Assembly (NCBI GenBank): GCA_017441605.1
Contig: JAFRXD010000026.1
Location: 1-64,000, forward strand
Length of the DNA: 64,000 nucleotides
Direction: 5' to 3'
Source of the DNA: Thermoguttaceae bacterium
GTDB lineage: Bacteria > Planctomycetota > Planctomycetia > Pirellulales > Thermoguttaceae
Shown: piece by piece, positions 8,548 through 17,747 of the stretch
Layout of the letters: each line of letters starts with the position of its first letter
Position numbering within the stretch: the first letter of the stretch is position 1
Made by a program: the position numbers and the translations under genes
Notes under the pieces: generated by a model
What the model was told of the DNA's origin: nothing
Seen by the model: only the letters and a program-made list of their open reading frames with translations
The model's database searches: none

Positions 8548-9639
8548 TTAGGCGAGTTCGATCGGAAACGCGAGGGTTTCGTCGATTCGCTCTTTGCCCG
8601 TCAGGACCAAGAGCAAGCGATCGACGCCGAGCGCGCAGCCGGAACACTGGGGGAACCCGGCGTCCATCGCGGCGAGAAGTCGCGATTCGGCGGGTAGTTC
8701 GGGGGAGCCGTCGGCGAGGCGCTCGCGCGAGGTCTCGGCGATTCTCGCGCGCAGGACGCCGGGGTCGCGAAGCTCGTCGTAGCCGTTCGCCAGCTCGATT
8801 CCGCGCGCGAAAAGCTCGAAGCGTCGAGAAACAAGGGCGCGCTTTCCGGTTCGCGGGTCGAGAACCTCGCTCGTTTTCGCGAGTTGCGATTGCGACGCGG
8901 GGTAGTCGTAAACGATCGTCGCGTTTTCTAGGTCGGGTTGAACGAGCTCGGAGAAGACCAGATCGAGGAGATCGTCTTTCGTCGCGGAACCGTTCGGATC
9001 GGCGTACGACTCCGGGTAGGGAATCGAGCGCGCGTCGCACAGGGCGAGCAGGTCGGAGGCGGAGCAGAAATGGGGATCGAGCCCGGTCTTTTCGCAAAAG
9101 AGCGCGCCGAAGGGACGTTGGACGATTTCTCGCGCCCAATCGAAAGGCGGCTCCCCGGCCTCGGTTCGAAAGCGGGCCGCGATCGTCGAGACAAACTCGG
9201 CGAGAAAAGCGCGCCCGGTCTCGTAGTCGTCCCCGACGCGGTACCATTCGAGCATCGAGAACTCGACGTTGTGCAGAGTTCCGCGGTCGCCGAGCCGAAA
9301 GGCGGGGCAGATCTGATATATCGCGGACATGCCCGAGGCGATCAGGCGCTTCATCGCAAACTCCGGAGAGGTTTGCAAATAGAAGGTCGTCGCCTCTTGT
9401 CGGGACTTCTCGCGCGCGGAGAAGCGCCGCTCGGAGAAGACGTCCGGTTCGATCCAGCATTTCTCGACGTTTACCGGAATCGAATGGACGAACCGATCGA
9501 CGACGACGTCGCGCGAAAGGGTCGGCGTCGTCGTTTCAACGAACCCGCGCTCGTCGAAAAAAGCGCGGATCAGACGATATAGTCCCGCGCGACGAACGAG
9601 CGCGTCGACGTCGGCGGGGCGGAATTTAACGTCGCTCAT
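8548..9639 (-). CDS. epmA: EF-P-lysine ligase (EpmA/PoxA-like, class II LysRS paralogue)
   Basis: EpmA attaches a (beta-)lysine to elongation factor P, helping ribosomes through proline runs. The 363-residue protein has the class II aminoacyl-tRNA synthetase core without the anticodon-binding domain of a true LysRS. Motif 2 is around QICPAFRLGDRGTLHNVEF with LEWYR after it, and motif 3 is SGCALGVDRLLLVLTG at the C-terminus. The ATG overlaps the stop of the upstream metallophosphoesterase in ATGA (9636-9639), so the two are probably translationally coupled. No efp gene is in the window. Confidence 0.85.
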   Translation of the reverse strand: MSDVKFRPADVDALVRRAGLYRLIRAFFDERGFVETTTPTLSRDVVVDRFVHSIPVNVEKCWIEPDVFSERRFSAREKSRQEATTFYLQTSPEFAMKRLIASGMSAIYQICPAFRLGDRGTLHNVEFSMLEWYRVGDDYETGRAFLAEFVSTIAARFRTEAGEPPFDWAREIVQRPFGALFCEKTGLDPHFCSASDLLALCDARSIPYPESYADPNGSATKDDLLDLVFSELVQPDLENATIVYDYPASQSQLAKTSEVLDPRTGKRALVSRRFELFARGIELANGYDELRDPGVLRARIAETSRERLADGSPELPAESRLLAAMDAGFPQCSGCALGVDRLLLVLTGKERIDETLAFPIELA

Positions 9640-10595
9640 TCGAACAGGAACTCGTAGGCGTCCCCGCGGAAGTTGCCCCCCGCGACGTACTGGCGAACGT
9701 TTTCGGTAAAGGGACCGTCGAAGTTCTCGTGCAGGTGTCCGCAGAGAATCGCTTTAAGGAGCGGTTGCTCTTTGAGCCAAGCGATAAACTTCGCGGTCGT
9801 TTCGTTGGTTCGCTGCTGCTCGAATCGCCCGCCGGGATAGGTTTCCATCAGCTCGTCCGAAACGCCGGTAAGATAGGCGCACGGCTGCTTTTGGTCTTTG
9901 ATCATAAAGTCGAACAAGTCGGGCGCGTAGAAGGGCACGTGGCACATCGCGACGATCGGAAGCCCTTTGTCGACCTCTTTTTGGAACAGTTCGATCAGGT
10001 TCTCGGCGACGTAATAGTAGACGTCGTCGAAGGCGACGAAGTTGACGCCGTTGACTACCTTCGAGGCGAACATAAGGTCGTTCGGAAACGCCTTTTGGAC
10101 GCGGTCGTACGACTGCGCCTTATAGGCGTCGTCCTCTTTCGCCTCGCCCAAGTAGTGGCTGTACTCGTGGTTACCGGAGGAGCAGAAGCAGGGGCATTGG
10201 GCGCTTTCGAATCCCGCCTTGACCCAATCGTAATTCATTTCGCTCGTGAAGTCGATCAAGTCGCCGGTGTGAAGCAGTAGCAAATCGCGCTCGGTCGCGT
10301 AGTCGACCGCCGCGTTAAAAAAGGCGGCGGACTTGCCGAAGTACTTTTCGCGCGCGACCGCCAAATTGCGCTTGCGCTCGACGTCGCGATCGTCGGCGAG
10401 GCAAATGTGGGTGTCGGAAATGTGAATCGCGCCGAACGGCTTGGTCGCGCCGACTTTTACGACGAACTTCTTAATTTTCAGCTCTTTCTTCGCCTCTTCC
10501 GCGAGCGCCTCGGGGACGGGGAACCGGAATTGCGAGAGCGCGGCGGTCGCGCCGACGCCGAGGGAAAGCCGCAGGAAATCTCTTCGATTGAACAT
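9636..10595 (-). CDS. Tat-exported calcineurin-like metallophosphoesterase
   Basis: This is a dinuclear-metal phosphoesterase of 319 residues. The N-terminus has a twin-arginine leader, NRRDFLRLS followed by a hydrophobic stretch, so the enzyme is probably exported folded. Metal-binding motifs appear in order: SDTHI near residue 59, GDLID near 111, GNHEY near 141, a CHVPF segment and GHLHE near the C-terminus. Substrate could be a phospho-sugar, nucleotide or lipid; it cannot be told from the sequence. It is 36 bases downstream of the epimerase gene and overlaps epmA by 4 bases. Confidence 0.85.
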   Translation of the reverse strand: MFNRRDFLRLSLGVGATAALSQFRFPVPEALAEEAKKELKIKKFVVKVGATKPFGAIHISDTHICLADDRDVERKRNLAVAREKYFGKSAAFFNAAVDYATERDLLLLHTGDLIDFTSEMNYDWVKAGFESAQCPCFCSSGNHEYSHYLGEAKEDDAYKAQSYDRVQKAFPNDLMFASKVVNGVNFVAFDDVYYYVAENLIELFQKEVDKGLPIVAMCHVPFYAPDLFDFMIKDQKQPCAYLTGVSDELMETYPGGRFEQQRTNETTAKFIAWLKEQPLLKAILCGHLHENFDGPFTENVRQYVAGGNFRGDAYEFLFE

Positions 10596-10631
10596 ATTTC
10601 TCGTCTCTCTATCTTTGGAAGTTTAAGCCGG

Positions 10632-11813
10632 TCAAATAATTTCGTCGAGCCGATTCACCGGCGCGTCGAGCTTCTTCAGGCCCAGACCGGGCTCGTCGCT
10701 CAAAAGCAACTTCCCGTTGGGCGCGGTTTTAACGCCGTCGAAAACGTCGTTCGAGATGAGCAAGTTTCCGTCGAGATCCGCCCAGTCGACCATTGGCGAG
10801 AGCTGCGCGGCGGCGGAAATCGCGCACGAGGACTCGGTCATGCACCCGACCATCGTCTTCATATCGAGCGCTTTCGCGAGGTTGATCATCTTCCAAGCCT
10901 CGCGCATTCCGGTGCACTTCATTAGCTTGACGTTGATTCCGGAGAAGGCGCCCTTGAGGCGAGGAATATCGGTCAGGCGCTGGAGCGACTCGTCGGCGAT
11001 CACGGGGAGCGGACTGCGCTCGGTAATCCACGCGATATCGTCGAGCTTCGTCTTCTTCATCGGCTGCTCGATGAGAATCACGCCCTTTTCGTGGAGCCAC
11101 CCAATCAGATCGAGCGCGTAGACCTTGTCGGTCCAGCCCTGGTTCGCGTCGATGGCGATCGGCTTGTCGGAGACGGCGCGAACCGACTCGATCATCTCGC
11201 GGTCGCTCTTCGCGTCGCGCCCGAGCTTCACTTTGAGAATATCGAACTTGGCGGCTTCCTTGGTCTTCTCTTTGACGACGTCGGGAGCGTCGATTCCGAT
11301 CGTGTAGAACGTGCTCGGGGTCTTCTCCTTGTCCAAGCCCCAGATTTGCCACCAGGGTCGCCCGATCAATTTGCCGACCAAGTCGTGGAGGGCGATATCG
11401 ATCGAAGCCTTGGCGGCGGCGTTGTTTTCGCAAATGCGATCGACGTATCCGAGAATGTCCTCCATCTCGAACGGGCTCTTGAACTGGGAGAGATCGACCC
11501 GTTCGAGAAACGCCATAACGGAAGCGGTCGATTCGCTAAGATAAGGCGGCATTGAGGCTTCCCCGTAACCGACGACGCCGTCGCACTCGATTTGCGTCTG
11601 CACCGATTGGGTCGAGGTTCGCGTTACCCCGGAAACGCCGAACGCGTGTCGGAGGGTGAGGAGATACGGTTGGAAGGTCAGATTCATTTTGCCCAACTTG
11701 TTCGAGGTCGCGACCGGCTCGTCGGCGCGAAGGCGGGTTCCCGCGGCGGAGGCGACGGTCGCGCCCAGAACCGTTCCGACGGCGGCGCGGAGGAAATTTC
11801 TTCGATCGCTCAT
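10632..11813 (-). CDS. Tat-exported enolase-superfamily epimerase (L-Ala-D/L-Glu epimerase-like)
   Basis: This 393-residue protein is of the mandelate racemase/muconate lactonizing enzyme fold. The KxK base is in LKVKLGRD, metal ligands are in IDANQGW, IEQP and IADES, and the distal lysine is in NVKLMKCTG; this set matches dipeptide epimerases. A twin-arginine leader (DRRNFLRA) precedes a hydrophobic run. ATG 11813 is chosen over an upstream TTG because the Tat leader begins there. The gene directly upstream encodes an NlpC/P60 endopeptidase, the same pairing as YkfB/YkfC in muropeptide breakdown, which supports an Ala-Glu dipeptide substrate. Export of such an epimerase would be unusual, since YkfB is cytoplasmic. 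Confidence 0.78.
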   Translation of the reverse strand: MSDRRNFLRAAVGTVLGATVASAAGTRLRADEPVATSNKLGKMNLTFQPYLLTLRHAFGVSGVTRTSTQSVQTQIECDGVVGYGEASMPPYLSESTASVMAFLERVDLSQFKSPFEMEDILGYVDRICENNAAAKASIDIALHDLVGKLIGRPWWQIWGLDKEKTPSTFYTIGIDAPDVVKEKTKEAAKFDILKVKLGRDAKSDREMIESVRAVSDKPIAIDANQGWTDKVYALDLIGWLHEKGVILIEQPMKKTKLDDIAWITERSPLPVIADESLQRLTDIPRLKGAFSGINVKLMKCTGMREAWKMINLAKALDMKTMVGCMTESSCAISAAAQLSPMVDWADLDGNLLISNDVFDGVKTAPNGKLLLSDEPGLGLKKLDAPVNRLDEII

Positions 11814-11846
11814 AATGGCGCTTTCTAACAATAGCGGATTTAAAAT

Positions 11847-13049
11847 TTACATTTGAAAAAATTGGTTTTCGCCGATTGGGCGATAATGTTCCGTTTTGGG
11901 AGCGCCGATCATCCGAACGACTTTGATCAGCTCTTTGGCGTTGCGAGCGTCGTAGATCGGAGAGTCGGGATCGAGACTGTTCTCGTGGACGCTCGTCGCC
12001 GAATGGACAAAGCGCCCTTCCCCAATATAGATCCCGACGTGTCGCCACGAGATCGACCCGTCTTTGCGCTTACTTCCGAAAATCAGCAAGTCGCCGGGTT
12101 GGAACGCGCGCCAACCGTTCGATATGTCGACGTCGATTCCCTCGCGGCGAATCTGGCTCACGTCGCGCAAAATCGTCCAGCCGTTGAGACGGAAGGAGAG
12201 GGAGACGAGCCCCGAGCAATCGACGCCGTTGGTCGTCGCGCCCCCCCAAACGTAGGGGGATCCGAGAAATCGACGCGCCGTCGCGATCAGATTCTCCGCG
12301 TTGAGCTCGCGCGTCGCGAGCCATTCGCCCCACTCGGTCGCCTCGCTCTCGGGAATCCAGCCGAGCCGACCGTCGGGCGTCTCGACGCGATAGAATCCGT
12401 CGCGCGTTTCTTTATTTTTCCAAACGACGACGCACCCGGCGGTGAGGTCGGAGACGATTCCCGACTCGCGAGACGGCTCGGCGTAAATCCACGAGCGCGA
12501 CTCGGTCGCGACGAGGCGCGCGGAGGCGAGCCAAGCGTCGTACTCCTCTTTCGTCAGAGGGGCAACGCTCCCGGCGAAGGTATAGCCGAGGTACCCGTCG
12601 AAGTTTTGAATCAGAACCCAGCCGTCTGTTCGATCAATAATCCGAACCGGAGTTCCCATAACCGACTGCGTTCCCCACTCGGAGCCGTAGTCGGGCTTTT
12701 TCTGCAACTGAATCGCCGAGAAATTAACGAGCGCGCGCCACTTCCCGCCAAGCTTTGGGTTTTCCTCGGGAAAAAGGGCGACGCGAATCGTCCAATCGGG
12801 GATTTCCTTATCGAGTTCCAAAAGGGCGTCGCGCGCCTCGGGAGACGTCGTTCGAACGCTCGCAACTTTGGCGTCGACGTCCTCGTCGCGTTCAAAAAGC
12901 GCGAGCCGCGAGTCGGGAACGTATTTCTCTTTGATCGAGTCGAGCTTCGAGTTCAACTCGGCGAGATCGGTCGCCTCGACGGTCGCGGGCGCGAGGAAGG
13001 CCGCGAGGATCGGGAAAATAAAAAAGGGGTTAAAAATTGAAGTCGACAT
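11847..13049 (-). CDS. Exported NlpC/P60 cell-wall endopeptidase with SH3-like domains
   Basis: This is a cysteine peptidase that cuts gamma-D-Glu-diamino acid bonds in peptidoglycan stems. The 400-residue protein starts with a hydrophobic signal segment, has two SH3-like regions (roughly residues 120-170 and 190-240) and a C-terminal NlpC/P60 domain. The catalytic cysteine is C278 in GVDCSGLV, preceded by PYVWGG; the histidine is in SWRHVGIYIG. ATG 13049 is chosen because AGGA lies 10 bases before it, too close to serve the upstream TTG. The gene heads an operon with the epimerase, metallophosphoesterase, epmA and the condensing enzyme. Confidence 0.85.
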   Translation of the reverse strand: MSTSIFNPFFIFPILAAFLAPATVEATDLAELNSKLDSIKEKYVPDSRLALFERDEDVDAKVASVRTTSPEARDALLELDKEIPDWTIRVALFPEENPKLGGKWRALVNFSAIQLQKKPDYGSEWGTQSVMGTPVRIIDRTDGWVLIQNFDGYLGYTFAGSVAPLTKEEYDAWLASARLVATESRSWIYAEPSRESGIVSDLTAGCVVVWKNKETRDGFYRVETPDGRLGWIPESEATEWGEWLATRELNAENLIATARRFLGSPYVWGGATTNGVDCSGLVSLSFRLNGWTILRDVSQIRREGIDVDISNGWRAFQPGDLLIFGSKRKDGSISWRHVGIYIGEGRFVHSATSVHENSLDPDSPIYDARNAKELIKVVRMIGAPKTEHYRPIGENQFFQM

Positions 13050-13175
13050 CGGCGTCAATTCCTAGGCGTCAACCATTGCGTCGCGGGCGAATTTCGCAAA
13101 CGTCCGCGCGGTCCAAAAGGCGAAAAACGAATTCTCGCGTCGCTCGCGAGAGACGGTCCGCCGGTTCCTCCCTCT

Positions 13176-13204
13176 ATTATAAGGGAAAACGGGAAACTTT
13201 CCAT
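13176..13204 (-). promoter_or_regulatory. Possible -10 element for the NlpC/P60 operon
   Basis: A perfect TATAAT reads on the minus strand at 13181-13176, about 130 bases upstream of the NlpC/P60 ATG. No convincing -35 box is seen at the expected distance, so this is a weak call. Confidence 0.3.
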
Positions 13205-13244
13205 AAGAACCGGCGTTTTTACCTACGATTTCCCTTCGTCGGAC

Positions 13245-13273
13245 TTGCGAAACGATTTGAACTGGCGTATACT
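13245..13273 (+). promoter_or_regulatory. Putative promoter for the transglutaminase gene
   Basis: TTGCGA (13245-13250), a 17-base spacer and TATACT (13268-13273) lie 70 bases upstream of the ATG. Confidence 0.45.
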
Positions 13274-13343
13274 AGGCGCCAAGCGAGCGCGAACGCGCCT
13301 CGTTTCGGGTATTTTAAGCAACCAATTGATAAAAGGAGCGACG

Positions 13344-14801
13344 ATGATTATCCGTCGAACGTTTTCGCGCGCTCGCGTTCTGTTTGCGAGTTTGCTGGCG
13401 ATCGCCTTTTGCGGCGCGACCGCTTTTGCGCAACAATACGAATGGGAGGGCAAGATCCGCGAGGCGATTTCGGAGAGCCGATTCGCCGACGCCGCCGACG
13501 CGCTGAACAAGCTCGACCTTTCCGGCGCGGAGCAAACCCAAAAAGAGTGGTACTTCGAGCTAATGCGACGCATTCGGATCGAATTTCCCTTTAACGAAAC
13601 GCAAATCAAAGAAAAACTCGCCGACGCCGGTTGCCCCAACGACGACGCCAATATGCGCGACTGGGAAGCCAAGCGCTGGCTGGAAATGCGCCCGATCGAC
13701 GGGGAGCGATTCTATTTCAAACTCGCCGTCCCCAACCTTATGCGCCTCAATCCGGAGTTGCGACCCAAGCGCGTTATCTCCGAGGCCGACAAAGCGACCC
13801 GCGCCGATCGGCTCAAGAACTGCGCCGAGATGATCGAACAATCCGACGGTAAGGGAAAATTGACCCACGGGCGCAAGAACGTCTTCCATTGCGTCGCGGA
13901 GATTCCCGCCAATACGATTCCCGCCGGGGAGGTCGTTCGCTACTGGGCGCCTTTCCCGCGAGAATGGACCCCGCGACAACAAAACGTCGAGCTCGTCTCC
14001 TGCAACGCCGACGTCTATAAAATCTCCCCGAAAGAGGATATGCAGCGCTGCGTCTATATGGAGAAGACGACCGTCAAAGACAAACCGACCGTCTTCGAGT
14101 TCTCTTTTAAGACGACGACCTACGCGCAGTACTTCTCCCAAGAATATCTCTTGGGCGCCGCAAAGCCCTACGACAAAAATAGCGACGTCTATAAAGAATA
14201 CACCGCCGAGTATCTCCCGCACATGATTAAGACGGACGCGATGAAGCAATGGGCGGACGCGATCGTCGGCGACGAGACGAATCCCGTGAAGATCGTCTCC
14301 AAGATTTTCGACAAGATCGACGAGCTCTATCCCTGGGCGTCGTCCAACGAGTACGGCACGATGCTCTGCATTCCGGAGTACGTAATTCGCGAAGGGCACG
14401 GGGATTGCGGTATGCTGACCCTGCTCTTGATCTCCGCGCTGCGCAGCGAGGGAATCCCCTGCAAGTGGCAAAGCGGGTGGACGATGCATCTCGACAACGT
14501 CTGCGGAATGCACGACTGGGGCGAAATCTACTACGAGGGCGTCGGCTGGGTTCCGGTCGATATGTCCTACGGCCTTATGAATTGCGACGATCCGCTGATC
14601 AACAATATCTATAAGAGCGCGCTCGATCAATATCGGCTCGTGATCAACGACAACATCGGTTGCAAATTCACCCCGGAAAAGAAGTACTTCCGCAGCGAAC
14701 CGGTCGACTTCCAAAAGGGCGAAATGGAATGGAAAGACGGCAATATCTATTTCGACAAGTGGTCCTTCGAAATGACCGTCGAGTTTGAAAAGATCAAATA
14801 A
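13344..14801 (+). CDS. Exported transglutaminase-like protein
   Basis: This 485-residue protein starts with a signal peptide (hydrophobic run ending near AFAQQ). The C-terminal half carries a transglutaminase-like cysteine protease core: C355 in GHGDCGML, H390 in CGMHDWGE and D406 in PVDMSYG, the expected Cys-His-Asp triad. Such planctomycete proteins act outside the cytoplasm as amidases, proteases or crosslinkers; which one applies here is unknown. The N-terminal ~300 residues form an uncharacterised region. ATG 13344 is chosen over the open upstream frame because AAAAGGAG precedes it and the signal peptide begins there. Confidence 0.85.
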   Translation: MIIRRTFSRARVLFASLLAIAFCGATAFAQQYEWEGKIREAISESRFADAADALNKLDLSGAEQTQKEWYFELMRRIRIEFPFNETQIKEKLADAGCPNDDANMRDWEAKRWLEMRPIDGERFYFKLAVPNLMRLNPELRPKRVISEADKATRADRLKNCAEMIEQSDGKGKLTHGRKNVFHCVAEIPANTIPAGEVVRYWAPFPREWTPRQQNVELVSCNADVYKISPKEDMQRCVYMEKTTVKDKPTVFEFSFKTTTYAQYFSQEYLLGAAKPYDKNSDVYKEYTAEYLPHMIKTDAMKQWADAIVGDETNPVKIVSKIFDKIDELYPWASSNEYGTMLCIPEYVIREGHGDCGMLTLLLISALRSEGIPCKWQSGWTMHLDNVCGMHDWGEIYYEGVGWVPVDMSYGLMNCDDPLINNIYKSALDQYRLVINDNIGCKFTPEKKYFRSEPVDFQKGEMEWKDGNIYFDKWSFEMTVEFEKIK

Positions 14802-14842
14802 ATTCGTCCGCCTTTCGAGAAATTAAACAAAGCCTAAGAGAT

Positions 14843-14874
14843 CGCGCCGATTCGATTTCGTCGGCGCGTTTTCG
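14843..14874 (+). terminator. Rho-independent terminator after the transglutaminase gene
   Basis: An 8-bp perfect stem (CGCGCCGA / TCGGCGCG) with a 10-base loop is followed by TTTT. Confidence 0.6.
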
Positions 14875-14899
14875 CTATTCCTAGAAGGAACGCGATCGA

Positions 14900-16537
14900 A
14901 TGAAACGCTTAACGACGCTCGTTTGCGCCTCGCTACTTCTGGCGACCGGCGCGCTGCTCGCCGAAGCCCCGTCCTCCGCGACGTTCCGCGTCGACGCGAC
15001 CAAACGCGGCAAAATCATCGGGAACAAGGTCTCGACCGTTAATTTGTGGCAATGCCAGACATGGACTCCCTCGGAAAAGAACGAGGGCGCGGATCTCTCG
15101 AAATTCGTGGAGCATATTCAGTTTATGCAAGCGACCGGGGGGAATCCGTCGCGCGACCTCTTCGCGGATCCGAACAATCTGGACGTTCTCGACGACTACG
15201 ATTTCTCTTCGCTAATCGCGGCGTGCCATAGGGCGCTGGGCGTCGGCGCGAAGCCGCATATCAAGCTGAGCGTCCCCGCCAAGTATTCTCGCGAGAGCGC
15301 GATGGTGGTGTTCGGGGTCGACGGACTCCCGCCCGACGATTTCGAGGTCTACTACAAGTATATTCGCGCGATGACGGAGGCGCTCGTCGCGGAGTTCGGG
15401 CTCGACGAGGTCAAATCGTGGGGATGGGGCGTCTTGGTCGAATTCGAGAACGCCGACTGGTACCATGACAAAGACAAGACCCCCGAGGGAAGTCGCGACG
15501 CGTATTTCAAGTTGTACGACTACTCCAGCGCCGCGCTTTGCGAGGTTCTCGGTCCCGATATCTACATCGGCGCGCACGCGATGGCTTGCACCGAGGGGCT
15601 ATGGGACGAGCGCGAATTGCTCGACCACTGCGCCAACGGGACCAACGCCAAAACCGGCGAAAAGGGCGCCCCCATTAAATACTTCGCCGTCTCGTTTTAC
15701 GACGACGCGCCAAATCGTCCCCATCCGATGAATCTCGCCGAAACGATACGCCGAATTCGGGAGCGCGCGGAGTCGGTCGGGCTGAAAGATCTGCGGTACG
15801 GGGTCGACGAAGGCCGAATCCTCGGCGCGACGAAAGGTCGCGACGGCTCCGACTTGATCTGGCGCATCGTCGGTCAAACGTACCAAGCGGGGCACGACGG
15901 GCACACCTTTAAAATTATGGTCGACAACGATATCGACTATTTCAGCGCGTGGAGCTACTCGACGGCGGGGGCTTACTCCGGATACCCGCTCTTAACCTAT
16001 CGCGTCGCCGAGCGACTCTACGAGTTCCGCGACGCCAAGCTCCTCGAAACGAGCGCCGAAAAGAATCTCGCGGAGGGCGTCGATTGCGACGCGGTCGCGG
16101 CTTTCGACGACGCGAGCGACTCCGTTCTCCTTATGGCGTACAACTTTAAATTCGATTTAAACTACGCCGACAAAGCGAGCGTCGCCTTTAAGATCGACGC
16201 GCCGTTCTGGAAGGGCAAGGACGTCGAGATTCAAAAGACCGTTATCGACGACCGCGCGAACTTCTTCTGCCAGTGGCAAAAAGACCGCGAAACCTACGGG
16301 ATTACCGACGACGCGTTCCATTGGTCCCCCGACAGCGGATCGCTCGACGCGCAAATCGTCGATCCGGAAAAGCGAACCTTGTACTACGAAAAGTTGCGAC
16401 CCGGTTATCTCGCGAAAGCGAACGAACCGATCCCGGTCGAAACGACCTCGGTTCGCGTCGGAGACGACGGGACAATCGAACTCTCCGAAACCCTCGATCG
16501 GCACGCGGTCGCGTTTTATAAGATTCGCGCGAAGTAG
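14900..16537 (+). CDS. Exported glycoside hydrolase-like protein (clan GH-A, GH39-like)
   Basis: This 545-residue protein has a cleavable signal peptide (residues 1-22) and a TIM-barrel-like domain of roughly 400 residues, then a beta-rich C-terminal region. Candidate catalytic glutamates sit in LVEFENADW and in YGVDEGRIL, at spacing compatible with the acid/base and nucleophile of GH-A enzymes such as GH39 xylosidases. The assignment rests on general layout, not on a clear diagnostic motif, so the substrate is unknown. The start has AGAAGGAA 9 bases upstream. It stands alone between terminators. Confidence 0.55.
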   Translation: MKRLTTLVCASLLLATGALLAEAPSSATFRVDATKRGKIIGNKVSTVNLWQCQTWTPSEKNEGADLSKFVEHIQFMQATGGNPSRDLFADPNNLDVLDDYDFSSLIAACHRALGVGAKPHIKLSVPAKYSRESAMVVFGVDGLPPDDFEVYYKYIRAMTEALVAEFGLDEVKSWGWGVLVEFENADWYHDKDKTPEGSRDAYFKLYDYSSAALCEVLGPDIYIGAHAMACTEGLWDERELLDHCANGTNAKTGEKGAPIKYFAVSFYDDAPNRPHPMNLAETIRRIRERAESVGLKDLRYGVDEGRILGATKGRDGSDLIWRIVGQTYQAGHDGHTFKIMVDNDIDYFSAWSYSTAGAYSGYPLLTYRVAERLYEFRDAKLLETSAEKNLAEGVDCDAVAAFDDASDSVLLMAYNFKFDLNYADKASVAFKIDAPFWKGKDVEIQKTVIDDRANFFCQWQKDRETYGITDDAFHWSPDSGSLDAQIVDPEKRTLYYEKLRPGYLAKANEPIPVETTSVRVGDDGTIELSETLDRHAVAFYKIRAK

Positions 16538-16560
16538 GGCTCGACCCTCCGCGCCTCCCA

Positions 16561-16605
16561 AAAAAGAACGAGGGGCTCGCGACGGGCTCCTCGTTTTCGT
16601 TTCTT
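16561..16605. terminator. Bidirectional terminator between convergent genes
   Basis: A roughly 12-bp stem (AACGAGGGGCTC paired with GGGCTCCTCGTT, two wobble pairs) is flanked by an A-run on one side and a T-rich run on the other, between the glycosidase and the phosphatase-family genes. Confidence 0.7.
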
Positions 16606-16653
16606 TCCAAGACTCCGCCGAAGAGGCGAACTCTTTTAACGACCGAACCTAAA

Positions 16654-17484
16654 TCAGTCGTCGTCATCGTCGTCGTCGAGATCTTCGTCAAAGACGTCCT
16701 CGTCGACCACGACCACGACCGGACGGTGATCCGAAGCGACCGGCTCGGCGACCACGTAATCTCGTTCAAGGTCGTCTTTCCACTCTCTCGGAGAAATGCG
16801 ACCGGTTGGATCGGCGGCGCAGATGTAATCGATGTGAACGCTCGGTTTATCGGACGGGAACGTGAAATCCGCCTCCCTGTTCAGCAGGGTCCAGTCTTTC
16901 TTCAGTTCCTTAATCGAGTCCTCGTTCGGCTCGGCGTTAAAGTCGCCGCAGATCACGCAAGGCTTCTTTTGTTCTCGCAGTTTTTCCCTAATGATCTTGA
17001 CCGTCTCGTCGCGATCCTTTTGAGTCAAGGACCAGTGCGAACAACAGAAGACGTACTTCCTTAATTCGACCATAAGGAGGCAGCGCTGTTCCTCGGAACC
17101 GGGGAGGGAATAGTACTTGACGCTAATCGGCTTCTCTTTCGTGAGGATTCCGACTCCGTACTTGCCGCCCTGATAATCGATCGCGGGACCAAAAGAGGGC
17201 GTCATATTCGTCAACTTCGCCAATTCTTCGAGAACGTCGACTCCCTTCGAGCGATTCGTTTTGGAATCGAGCTCTTGAAGCGCGACGACGTCGGGGCGCT
17301 CGCGGTTAATGACGTCGGCGACGCGAGCGTAGTCGGTTTGGTTGTCCATCCCTTTGCAGTTCCGGACGTTGTACGACATAATTTTGTAGTCGTCGTCGTC
17401 GGCTCGAACGGAGGAGAAAGCGCAAAGCGCGAGAACGGCGACCGATAGCGCCGCCAAGAAGGTCTTCGTATTCGCGAATTTCAT
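16654..17484 (-). CDS. Exported endonuclease/exonuclease/phosphatase family protein
   Basis: This 276-residue protein has a signal peptide (MKFANTKTF... to VRADD) and a DNase I-like metallohydrolase fold. Motifs are MSYNVRNC, the metal-binding glutamate in VALQELDS, GDFNAEP and the terminal SDHRPV with the catalytic histidine. Family members cut nucleic acids or phosphoesters such as inositol phosphates and sphingomyelin, so the substrate is open. The protein ends in an unusual run of aspartates after FDEDL. It begins 35 bases after a 55-residue small ORF on the same strand, so the two are probably co-transcribed. Confidence 0.8.
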   Translation of the reverse strand: MKFANTKTFLAALSVAVLALCAFSSVRADDDDYKIMSYNVRNCKGMDNQTDYARVADVINRERPDVVALQELDSKTNRSKGVDVLEELAKLTNMTPSFGPAIDYQGGKYGVGILTKEKPISVKYYSLPGSEEQRCLLMVELRKYVFCCSHWSLTQKDRDETVKIIREKLREQKKPCVICGDFNAEPNEDSIKELKKDWTLLNREADFTFPSDKPSVHIDYICAADPTGRISPREWKDDLERDYVVAEPVASDHRPVVVVVDEDVFDEDLDDDDDDD

Positions 17485-17519
17485 TGAAACGCGTCTTTCC
17501 AAGTTGCGGCGCGCGTTTC

Positions 17520-17687
17520 TTAGCCTCGCCCCTGGGCGATCGGTTCGACGTTGGCGGAAGGAGCCCAGCGCGCGATAAACGCCTCGATCTTGCGATCCAA
17601 CTCGTCGAGCTTCAAAAGAGCCTCTTCGTGTTGAGCCTCGATCCGTTTCGAGGTCGCGTCGTATTTCGCTTGGGCCGCTTGCGTCAT
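17520..17687 (-). CDS. 55-residue hypothetical protein
   Basis: A complete short frame, ATG 17687 to TAA 17520, encodes 55 residues beginning MTQAAQAKYDATSKRIEAQH. The middle is highly charged and helical, with heptad-like spacing (ALLKLDELDRKIEAFIARW), suggesting a short coiled coil. GGAG lies 6 bases before the ATG, and a good promoter with a palindrome in its spacer sits about 65 bases upstream. It is followed by the exported phosphatase-family gene. I do not recognise the family. Coding is supported by the codon pattern, the ribosome site and the promoter. Confidence 0.6.
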   Translation of the reverse strand: MTQAAQAKYDATSKRIEAQHEEALLKLDELDRKIEAFIARWAPSANVEPIAQGRG

Positions 17688-17747
17688 CGTTCGCTCCGAT
17701 TCAAGGATCCGAAGAGCGCGCGCCTAGTGTGCTTTAGGTTCGCGCCG

